DNA from: Fulvimarina manganoxydans
GTDB taxonomy: Bacteria > Pseudomonadota > Alphaproteobacteria > Rhizobiales > Rhizobiaceae
Assembly (NCBI RefSeq): GCF_900176465.1
Contig: NZ_FWXR01000031.1
Span: 1 to 37,617 of the forward strand
Length of the DNA stretch: 37,617 nucleotides
Reading direction: 5' to 3'
Made by a program: the position numbers and the translations under genes. The notes beneath the pieces were generated by a model, which saw nothing but the letters and a program-made list of their open reading frames with translations, did no database searches and was not told the origin of the DNA. Position 1 is the stretch's first letter, and each line of letters opens with the position of its first letter. Of this stretch, positions 15,067 to 22,371 are shown piece by piece.

Positions 15067-15330
15067 TTGAAGTCGCTCTTTTGGTTGGAGGACTGCTCGG
15101 ATAGCCCGCTCTATCGGCTTCTCTACGCCAAATTGCCGAACCACCGCAGCGACACGCAGCCTCAATGCCTGGGGGTGATGAAGATCGCGGAGGAGCTTGG
15201 GATTCGGAAACAGGCGATCTACGGCTGGTTCAATCGAAACCGATTCCCGGCCAAGCGCATCCCATTCTTCTGCCAGCTCGAAGGTTCGAGGCTGGAGCCC
15301 GAAGACCTTTTCCCATTCATTGACGGCTGA
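15067..15330 (+). CDS. Cro-like helix-turn-helix protein (start uncertain)
   Basis: The coding signal SPLYRLLYAKLPNH followed by MKIAEELGIRKQAIYGWFN and FPAKRIPFFCQLEG is a compact Cro/YdaS-type DNA-binding protein, expected to oppose the adjacent CI-like repressor. No ATG lies in frame after the divergent promoter. TTG at 15067 is given provisionally, with TTG 15085 or GTG 15175 as alternatives and a weakly placed AGGAAAGGA at 15042. Its TGA at 15328-15330 is in the same frame as the primase reading that follows, which is unusual. Confidence 0.6.
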   Translation: MKSLFWLEDCSDSPLYRLLYAKLPNHRSDTQPQCLGVMKIAEELGIRKQAIYGWFNRNRFPAKRIPFFCQLEGSRLEPEDLFPFIDG

Positions 15331-15381
15331 GGCGGCAATCTTGCTCAAAGAGAACAGAGCCTCGCGCTTCTGGGCTTCAGC

Positions 15382-17871
15382 TTGATCCCGCTCGCTCATA
15401 ACGAGAAGCGACCGGTCTGGAAGGACTGGGCTCAAGTCCCGACTCAGAAATACAGCGAGCTATCGAAAAACTGGAATCGATGGTTCAACATCGGCGTGCG
15501 GACGGGGAAGTGGTCGAAAACTCCCACCGGCTACCTGATGGTGCTCGATGTCGATATCCGAACGGAAAAATGGAAGAAGGAAGCGATCGAGCGCCTGAAG
15601 GCGATGTTCGGCGACAAGATTATGGACTTCCCGCGTCAGGTCTCAGGATCGAACGGGCTGAGTTTCCACATATTTTTCGCCTGCAACGAGCCGTTCCCCG
15701 GCAAGACCCTCTACCGCAGCGACGAGAAGGTCAGGGTGGACGGGAAAGAGCGCCCATATCTCGAAATCTCGCTGATGGGGACCGGCCGACAAGTCGTGCT
15801 GGCGCCTTCCGTTCATCCTGACTCCGGCCAGCGCTATCGCTGGGAGAATCCGATCGACGAGCTGGATGGCTTGCCGAAGATGCCGGCCGAGCGACTGGTC
15901 GACCTCGTGTTCGCGCCTGAAGACGATGCGGACGATCAGGAGGCGGTCGGTCTGACCTATGAGCAGGCTGAAAGCTATATCGAGGCGCTGCCTGACGCAT
16001 ATGCCGACGATCGCGATCTCTGGATTGGTGTCGCGATGGCCCTGGAGCACGAATTCGGTCGCGGCGATGACGAGGCCCTGGCGATCTTCGACCGCTTCTC
16101 CAAGCGATGCCCCGATAAATACGACAAGCGGGTCGTGCGTAAGCAATTCAAGACGCTGCGCGGACGTGGCAGGCCACGGACGATGAGGTCCGTGATCGAG
16201 GCTTCCAACGAGGCCGAGCGAGAGATGATCTGGGAGGAGCTGCCTGACGAATTCGAGGACATCCCGGAGAATCTGGGCGAGCCGCCGAGGCCGATGTCAC
16301 GAGAAGCCGTCCTCGCGCTCTTCGATGAGATCGACGCCGACGATAAGGTCGTTGAGGTCAAATCCCGTGTCCAGCGATCCTCAGACCCGGACATGGCGAT
16401 CCTGGATCAAGCCTATGCCGTGGCCCCGCCCGCGCCGCTGGACATCCTTCCGAAGCTCTTCGCGAACGAATGCCGCGAGGTCGCGAAGGCGACGGGCTCG
16501 CCGGTCGATTTCCCGATGATGTCGCTCCTGGTGACGGCGGCGTCGCTGATGTCGGGATCGGTCGAATTCTCCCCACATAGCGCTTGGAAAGAGCCGAGCA
16601 TTCTTTGGTGCCAGTGCATCGGCGATCCCGGCACGGCGAAGTCACACGGTATGATCCCGTTCGTCAAAGCCGGCCGGAAGCTGATCAAGCAGTTTCGCGG
16701 ACCTTTCATGGAGCGCCGCAAGCAGTGGGAATTCGAGACCGAAAAGGCGGACAAAGCCTATAAGGTCTGGAAGCATCGGATCGCCGAGGGCGCTGAAGAT
16801 GTGGAGCAGGCCCGGCCGAACCATACGATCGCACCGCCGAAGCCATACCCCCGTCAGTTTACCGTCGAGGACACCACCTGGGAGGGCCTGACGCAGCTCA
16901 TGGGACGGAACGGCGGTCACGGCGTCCTGAAGTATGACGACCAGCAGACGGACTTCCTGAATAACATGAGCCGCTATAGCGGAGGCAACGATCGCCCTCG
17001 CTACCTGAAGACCTATGGCGCCATGGAGCAGCAGACGGCCCGCAAGTCCGACGAGGACGAGCAGCACTCCGTCCGCATGCATCTCAACATTCTGGGCGCG
17101 ATCCAGCCCGAGCCGTTGAAGGAATTCTCCGAGACCGTTCGCGACGGCTTCCAGACGCGCTTCATGCCCTCCTGGCCGGAATTCAAGAACGGCGAAATCC
17201 CGATCGACCGGGAGGAGATCATCCCGAAGGTCTCAGATCGCGTGATGCAGGCGCTGGAGAAGCTTGCGGTGATGCATCCGGACAAGGGAGACCAGAGCGA
17301 GCCCGAGCCGTTCCAGAAGCTCTTCAGTGAGGAGGCGTGGCGCTATTTCCATTCCTGGCGCAGCGAGCATCGCTTCAAGGAGCAATTCGAGCAGACCGGG
17401 CTCAAGCTCGTCTACGACAAGGCCGATGGTCATGTCGTCCGTGTAGCCGGCGTGCTGGCCTATCTCGACTTCGCGGCCGACCCGATGGAGATCGATCCCC
17501 CTGAGACCATCTCGCTCGATGCAGTGAAGCGCGCGATCCGGTTTCGCGAGGACTACCTGAAGCCGATGCAAATTCGCGTCTACCTGCATTGCACGAAGCT
17601 GCCCGAGACAGGGATGGCGAAATCGATAGCGCAGTGGATCGTCTCAAAAGGGATCAAGGAATTCACTGTTCGGGAAGTGAGCCGTGCTGGAGGTCTCGAA
17701 GGTATCAGTCACCGCATCGAGCCCGACGATATCAAAGCGGCCCTGCAATATCTCCAGTCGAGACGCTGGGGCGTTTACGAGGATCACGTCAAGACGAAAG
17801 GTCGACCGACGACGCGCTTCACAGTCAACGAAGCGCTTTGGCGATTACTCGACGAGATCGGTTATCACTGA
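15382..17871 (+). CDS. PrimPol-PriCT-DUF3987 primase/helicase of a mobile element
   Basis: This is an 829-residue multidomain replication protein. Residues 1-165 are an archaeo-eukaryotic-type primase-polymerase domain with metal ligands Asp56 and Asp58 (LDVDI), a catalytic-loop His96 (SGSNGLSFHIFF) and VVLAPSVHPDSGQRY. Residues 190-275 match PriCT_2 (LTYEQAESYIEALP). Residues 365-780 match DUF3987, a YfjI-type P-loop ATPase, with GDPGTAKS at 414-421. Such proteins prime and unwind DNA for phages, satellites and plasmids. TTG at 15382 is the only usual start after the upstream in-frame TGA, yet homology (SLALLGFSLIPL) begins before it, so the true start is unclear. A strong terminator follows the stop. 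Confidence 0.82.
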   Translation: MIPLAHNEKRPVWKDWAQVPTQKYSELSKNWNRWFNIGVRTGKWSKTPTGYLMVLDVDIRTEKWKKEAIERLKAMFGDKIMDFPRQVSGSNGLSFHIFFACNEPFPGKTLYRSDEKVRVDGKERPYLEISLMGTGRQVVLAPSVHPDSGQRYRWENPIDELDGLPKMPAERLVDLVFAPEDDADDQEAVGLTYEQAESYIEALPDAYADDRDLWIGVAMALEHEFGRGDDEALAIFDRFSKRCPDKYDKRVVRKQFKTLRGRGRPRTMRSVIEASNEAEREMIWEELPDEFEDIPENLGEPPRPMSREAVLALFDEIDADDKVVEVKSRVQRSSDPDMAILDQAYAVAPPAPLDILPKLFANECREVAKATGSPVDFPMMSLLVTAASLMSGSVEFSPHSAWKEPSILWCQCIGDPGTAKSHGMIPFVKAGRKLIKQFRGPFMERRKQWEFETEKADKAYKVWKHRIAEGAEDVEQARPNHTIAPPKPYPRQFTVEDTTWEGLTQLMGRNGGHGVLKYDDQQTDFLNNMSRYSGGNDRPRYLKTYGAMEQQTARKSDEDEQHSVRMHLNILGAIQPEPLKEFSETVRDGFQTRFMPSWPEFKNGEIPIDREEIIPKVSDRVMQALEKLAVMHPDKGDQSEPEPFQKLFSEEAWRYFHSWRSEHRFKEQFEQTGLKLVYDKADGHVVRVAGVLAYLDFAADPMEIDPPETISLDAVKRAIRFREDYLKPMQIRVYLHCTKLPETGMAKSIAQWIVSKGIKEFTVREVSRAGGLEGISHRIEPDDIKAALQYLQSRRWGVYEDHVKTKGRPTTRFTVNEALWRLLDEIGYH

Positions 17872-17877
17872 AATTGA

Positions 17878-17906
17878 CCCTCGCTGAAATTCAGCGGGGG
17901 TTTTTT
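17878..17906 (+). terminator. Rho-independent terminator after the primase gene
   Basis: The stem CCCTCGCTGAA (17878-17888) pairs with TTCAGCGGGGG (17890-17900) with one G-T pair, and is followed directly by six T. It lies seven bases beyond the primase stop codon. Confidence 0.9.
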
Positions 17907-17958
17907 GTATGTCACGATTTCGACTTCGCGACCGACCTCTCTCGAATACCCTTCCTGA

Positions 17959-18227
17959 CCTTTTGTCACTTTTGTCCACGGATTCCGATCGATGTAAATA
18001 TCTCTGTTCTCGACATCACCCGAGGGTAGCACTCCTTATATATATAAGAGAGAGAGATAGGAAACACATATTCTGGAAGCGTGGACAAAAGTACCAAAAG
18101 GGGTCAGTTGGATGAAATCATTGAAGAATTCAGTTTCACCAAAAGGGACTTTTGTCACAAGCGCATCACCGAAAAACCTTCCAGCTTTGGGAACCCCTAT
18201 GACAAAAGCCCCTTTTGCACCTTTTGG
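17959..18227. other. Candidate replication origin: CTTTTG iterons around an AT palindrome
   Basis: A 21-bp arm at 17959-17979 (ending ACTTTTGTCCAC) recurs inverted at 18081-18101 with 19 of 21 positions alike. Between them lies the 12-bp palindrome TTATATATATAA (18036-18047) and a GA-rich run. Further units ACCAAAAGG, GACTTTTGTCAC, GACAAAAG and CACCTTTTGG fall at 18138-18158 and 18201-18227 in both orientations. Paired iterons beside an easily melted centre, next to a primase/helicase gene, resemble a replication origin. Multiple operators are the alternative. The rest of the gap from 17,907 to 18,487 shows no credible gene. Confidence 0.5.
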
Positions 18228-18487
18228 CAGAGACCCCCTCTAGGGTCCTCCCGGACGCCGAAAAACAGGTTGGTTCGAGTCCCCAAATCCCAAGAAAAAA
18301 TGCGAAATTTTGCGCAAAACTCTCACAGACCGCGCTCAGCGCTTCCCGCGACAACCGTTCACAGGGGGAAGGACCCGGAGCGACCGGGACGCCCTCAAAC
18401 CGGCCTTCAGATTTCTGGGTTCGACCACGCGGGTGAGCCGAGTTACGTCGCGCGCCCGATCCCGGTCGTGTTGGAGGCGCGCTTGGA

Positions 18488-18847
18488 TTAGAGATAATCG
18501 CGAACCGTCGAGGCGAGCGTCAACGGGTCGAAGGGCTTCGGAATGACCGTGGCTGCGCCGAGCTCAATCAGAGCGGCGACCTCGACGGCTTGGGCGCGGG
18601 CCGTCATGAAGATGATCGGTGTCGCGTTCGTGGCTGGATCGGCACGGAGCCGAGCAAAGGTTTCCGGGCCGTCCATGTCCGGCATCATATAGTCGAGTAC
18701 GATCAGGTCGGGATGCCAGCTGCGGGCGGTTTCCAATGCGATCAGACCGGAGGCGGCGGTGGCCACTTCGATATCCGGGTCGAGTTCGAGAGACATTTTC
18801 GCGATTTCTCGGATGTCGTCCTCGTCGTCGACGCACAAGATCTTCAT
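18488..18847 (-). CDS. Single-domain response regulator (CheY-like receiver)
   Basis: The 119-residue protein is a complete receiver domain without an output domain. It has the acidic cluster Asp7-Asp8, phosphoacceptor Asp52 (VLDYMMPDMDG), the switch Thr in FMTARA and Lys in VIPKPFDP. GGAG lies eight bases before the ATG at 18847, and a longer upstream reading lacks homology. Such proteins relay phosphate by protein contact, like DivK or CheY. On the same strand and about 1.6 kb upstream is a 5TM histidine kinase; the gap is mostly an IS66 insertion, so the two probably were close neighbours. Pairing is inferred. Confidence 0.92.
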   Translation of the reverse strand: MKILCVDDEDDIREIAKMSLELDPDIEVATAASGLIALETARSWHPDLIVLDYMMPDMDGPETFARLRADPATNATPIIFMTARAQAVEVAALIELGAATVIPKPFDPLTLASTVRDYL

Positions 18848-19004
18848 GTGTTTGAACTCCGAGATAGGGGGCGGATCGGATGCCGACCGTCCATCGGGCT
18901 CGACGCTCTTCCAAGGTTTGGAGGACGACAAGCGGGGCCAATCAGCACCGGTAAGCGGTTCGAAAATTACCCCACTTCTTTTAAAAAGGATTTTCCGGCG
19001 GGTG

Positions 19005-19065
19005 AGCAATACCTCATAAAATTTTGTATTGCTTATTGAATGTCCGGCCTTCCGATCATCGGACA
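19005..19065. repeat. Small palindromes in the regulator upstream region
   Basis: AGCAATAC (19005-19012) and GTATTGCT (19026-19033) form a perfect 8-bp inverted repeat with a 13-base AT-rich spacer. TCCGATCATCGGA (19051-19063) is a perfect palindrome around one base and lies within an outer TGTCCG/CGGACA pair (19041-19046, 19060-19065). They stand upstream of the response-regulator gene and just outside the IS66 element, so they may be operator sites. Confidence 0.4.
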
Positions 19066-19073
19066 GGACTCGA
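19066..19073. repeat. Left 8-bp target-site duplication of the IS66 element
   Basis: GGACTCGA here is identical to 20255-20262 on the other side of the element. Eight-base duplications are the IS66-family rule. Confidence 0.92.
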
Positions 19074-20254
19074 GTAATTACCCACCCCCTTGCCGACGGC
19101 TGAATTCGCTGAATCCATGTCAGCATAGAGCGGTCTGATTTGCAGCGGCTTTCGAAGGACGAGTTGATCGATCTGGCGCTGCGATTACAGCGTTCGGGGA
19201 AGACGTCGCGGACATCATCGAAGCCGCCTTAAACGGATCGCAAGGACTGGCGCGAGAAGGCCAAGCTTGGCGGTGCAAAGCCCAGTCACGAAGGCAAGGC
19301 GCGGTTGATGAGCGATCGCTTCGATCGTCTCTTTGAACATCGGCCTGGCGAATGTCCGTGTTGTCGAGGCGCGCTTTCGCAGGCTTTGCCTGCCAAGACT
19401 GCGAGCGAGCACGAGACGGTCGATCTTGCCGAGGCCCATCCGATCATCGAGCGACATCGGAGGCTGTCGGTGGTCTGCCCGTCCTGCGGGACCAAGGTGA
19501 CAGCGCCGATGCCGGAAGCGGCCAGGGGCACGCCGTTCGGGCCATGCCTGCATGCGGTGGCGACCTATCTTAAGACCTTCCAGGCGTTGTCCTACGAGCG
19601 ACTTCAGCGGGTTTTTGCCGATCTCTTCAGGCTCTCGATCAGCCAGGGCGGACTGATGAATATGCTGCGCCGGGCGCAAACGCGTCTCGCGCAGGGCCGC
19701 GACGACGCCATCTCGGCCCTGCGGCAAGCCAAGGTCGTGGCCTCCGATGAAACCGGCGTCAGGATCGAGGGCACGAACGCCTATCAATGGGTATTTTGCT
19801 CGGCCGAGGCCGTCGTCCATCGGGCTGCCATGACCCGCGGGGCGGTCGCCATTCGCGAGACGATGAACGGGCATCGGCCGAAGGTGTGGTGCTCGGATCG
19901 CTATTCGGCCCAGCAGCACCATGCGGATGCCCAGCAGACCCGCCTGGCTCATCTTGCCCGCGCCATCCAGCACAAATTCCGCCGGGCCAGAGATCAGCTT
20001 CTGACCTTTGCCGACTGGCCCGACGCAGTCGAGGCGACCAACAACGCTTGCGAACGCGCGCTCCGGCCCGCCGTCATCCAGCGCAAGGTCACCAACGGCT
20101 ATCGCGCCTTATGGGCTGCCGAAGGCGAGGCCGGCATCCGCACCGTCGTAGATACCGCTCGACTTCGAAGCAGCGCAAACCCTTAGACCATCCGTCAGAC
20201 CGTCAGACCGTCGGACCTTGAACGCTGAACGCGGGAAATGGGGGGGGTAATTAC
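19074..20254 (+). mobile_element. IS66-family insertion sequence (TnpC only), inactive
   Basis: The 1,181-bp element begins GTAATTACCCAC and ends with the complement GGGTAATTAC, and it is flanked by perfect 8-bp duplications GGACTCGA. It carries only a TnpC-type DDE transposase remnant, as in the ISBst12-like group without tnpA and tnpB. It sits between the 5TM kinase and the response-regulator genes. Clean duplications show a direct insertion that has not recombined since. Confidence 0.9.
19119..20186 (+). pseudogene. IS66-family transposase with nonsense mutation
   Basis: The reading SIERSDLQRLSKDELIDLALR is interrupted by TAA at 19230 (the usual KPPSTDR reads KPP-stop-TDR) and resumes in the same frame to 20186. 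The zinc-finger-like CPCC/CPSC pairs, ASDETG, WCSDRYS and EATNNACERALRP show the IS66 DDE core. Between HLARAI and QHKFRRARDQLLTF a helical stretch common to longer family members seems absent, suggesting an internal in-frame deletion. No normal start codon is seen for the N-terminal part. The protein is probably not functional. Confidence 0.85.
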
Positions 20255-20262
20255 GGACTCGA
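20255..20262. repeat. Right 8-bp target-site duplication of the IS66 element
   Basis: GGACTCGA matches 19066-19073 exactly. Confidence 0.92.
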
Positions 20263-20461
20263 TTCGTCGTCGCCTCGAGGGTGCCGATCCGGCACTTCCA
20301 ACCGAGGCGGGTCTTCCTCCCAAGAATCCTAGCGCCTTGGACCCTATGAGCGGCCTGAAAAACCTACGCGTCGGGCCGCTGAAACGATGCGCGGGGCGCC
20401 GGCTTCACCGGTCGAGAGCGAAGGTTGTCGCAGAGAACAAGAGGACGATGATCGCTTGGCT

Positions 20462-22138
20462 TCAAGCCGCAGTCGCCTGAGTTCGACCACGCTTTGCCGC
20501 GAGCGCATCGTATAGGGGCAGGTCGACATGGAAGGTCGTGCCTTGTCCATCGGCCGTCTCGAAGGTGATCCGTCCGTTCATGGCTTCCACGATGGATTTC
20601 GTGATGCTGAGACCAAGTCCCGTTCCGCCGGACTTGCGCTTTGGCCCAGACGCGGCTTGTTCGAACTTCTTGAAAAGCCTGGACTGGAAGTCCTTTGGGA
20701 TGCCAGGCCCATGATCGACCACGGACATTCGGGCGGTGCCATCCAAATCAGCGAGCCGAATCGTCACCACGGATTGCGCCGGTGAGAATTTCATTGCGTT
20801 CGACAGAAGATTGCCGAGCACTTGCTGGAAACGATCTGGGTCGACAGCGACCACCGCCCCTTTGCAAGTGTTCTCGACGGTGATCGTGACGCCTTTTTCG
20901 ACAAGATAGCCTTTGACCTCGGCGACCGCCTGACGGACAGCGTCCTCGAGACGCGTCGGCTGAATGACGACCTTCAGCTTTCCGCGATCGATCGTCTCCA
21001 TATCGAGGAGGTCGTTGACGAGGCGAAGAAGCCGGTCCGAATTGACCTGGGCGATCTGCAGAAGATTCGCTGCCTTCGGATCGATCGGTCCAAAGCGCTC
21101 TGAGCTCAAGAGGCCGAGCGAGCCTTTGATCGAGGTCAGCGGCGTTCGAAGCTCATGGCTGACCACGGACAGGAATTCGTTCTTGACCTCGGCATTCGCC
21201 CGTTCTTCCGTGATGTCGCGATTGTGGGTTATCAGCCCTGCGACCCTGCCCTGATCATCGATCAGCGGCGCTTTGAGCGTGGCGAGCCACCCTGGTCTCC
21301 CATTCTCCAACAGAGCAGGCTGTTCCAGACGCGTCGCCTCTCGGCTTCCCAGCAGACTCACTTCATCGGCGCGGTAGCGTTGCGCAAGGTCTTCCGGATG
21401 GAAATCGAAATCCGTTTTTCCGATCAGGTCGCTAACCTCCTCAACACCCACGAGCCGAGCCGTCGCCGGATTGGCGACAACGAAACGTCCCTTAGCGTCC
21501 TTGAAATTCAAGGCGTCCGGAAGCTGTTCGACCATTTTGCGGTAGATCATGTTCGATGTCTCCAGCGCCCGGCGTCCCTCCATCGCTCGGATGGACGAGC
21601 CGATGAACAGGGCTCCGAGAAAGCTCAGCGACAAATAGGCCGGGCCGGTCCGCTCCAGGAGTGCGACGGCCATATTCAGAGGCAGGAGGAAATAGGTGGC
21701 GAGGTTGGTTGCTGTGACAGCCAATGCGAAAATCAGAAGGGCCCATCGCGGCGCAATCTGCCCCGCCGAAAACCGTCGCGCCGCCATGCCGGCCAAAGCG
21801 GCCATCACGATATTGCCGACACCGACATTCGCCGTTTCTCCCCCAAGCACGAGACGTGCCAGGACCGCAATCGCGGTGCTGACAAGGCCGGCCAATGGTC
21901 CGAAAACGAAGCTGGAAGCTGCGACGAAGATCGAGCGCAGATCGAGAAGGGCACCGCCGACCAAGGTCGGCAGCACGACCATCATGCCAATGGCTCCGAG
22001 CCCCAGGAGACCACCCTTCGCACAGGAACCGAGTGTCGCGTTCCATCGGGTCGTTAAGCCGAGGGCATAGTCGAGAGCGAGCATGACAAGCGCCGCAAGG
22101 GCGAGATTTGCGAGCAGAGCTTGCCAGAGAGACATCAT
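20462..22138 (-). CDS. Sensor histidine kinase, 5TM-PAS-HisKA-HATPase
   Basis: The 558-residue inner-membrane kinase starts with about five hydrophobic helices (residues 1-185) resembling the 5TM region of LytS-type (5TMR-LYT) sensors. A PAS domain follows (about 200-315; EQLPDALNFKDAKGRFVVAN), then a HisKA dimerisation helix with phosphoacceptor His328 (SHELRTP). The ATPase domain has N-box NLLSNAMKF, DHGPGIP and GGTGLGLSI. GAGAAGG lies upstream of the ATG. The domain order suggests sensing of a membrane or small-molecule signal. Its likely partner is the receiver gene downstream on the same strand, now separated by IS66. It is divergent from a hybrid kinase with a very similar SHELRTPLTSI core. 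Confidence 0.92.
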   Translation of the reverse strand: MMSLWQALLANLALAALVMLALDYALGLTTRWNATLGSCAKGGLLGLGAIGMMVVLPTLVGGALLDLRSIFVAASSFVFGPLAGLVSTAIAVLARLVLGGETANVGVGNIVMAALAGMAARRFSAGQIAPRWALLIFALAVTATNLATYFLLPLNMAVALLERTGPAYLSLSFLGALFIGSSIRAMEGRRALETSNMIYRKMVEQLPDALNFKDAKGRFVVANPATARLVGVEEVSDLIGKTDFDFHPEDLAQRYRADEVSLLGSREATRLEQPALLENGRPGWLATLKAPLIDDQGRVAGLITHNRDITEERANAEVKNEFLSVVSHELRTPLTSIKGSLGLLSSERFGPIDPKAANLLQIAQVNSDRLLRLVNDLLDMETIDRGKLKVVIQPTRLEDAVRQAVAEVKGYLVEKGVTITVENTCKGAVVAVDPDRFQQVLGNLLSNAMKFSPAQSVVTIRLADLDGTARMSVVDHGPGIPKDFQSRLFKKFEQAASGPKRKSGGTGLGLSITKSIVEAMNGRITFETADGQGTTFHVDLPLYDALAAKRGRTQATAA

Positions 22139-22371
22139 TCATGACCTTCTCGAAGATGTAAGAAAAGGTTAGGAGATGAAGGTGTTTAAATGGTTACAAT
22201 GGGCTCTCGTTTTAGCGCGGCCCCCTCGGATATCTCGCGTGATAACAGACTGCAAATATTCTTAGCCGCGTTGCTGTGGCCAAGTCGGAATTTCAGCCCA
22301 CTCAGTTTACCAATCGATCTGATTTACCCGCTAGCATGGCCGTATCTTGAGAGATAATATCAGATGAGATC

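Noticed and set aside
17959-18227. CRISPR array
   Set aside because: The repeat units vary in orientation and spacing, there are no uniform spacers, and no cas gene is in the window.
18266-18296. GGTTCGAGTCC, a tRNA T-loop-like motif that might mark a tRNA gene or attachment site
   Set aside because: The flanking bases do not make a five-pair T stem, no anticodon or acceptor arm is found upstream, and no second copy is seen in the window.
18081-18491. Plus-strand frame of 136 residues in the repeat-rich region
   Set aside because: It runs through the CTTTTG repeats with no ribosome site and no resemblance to a protein family.
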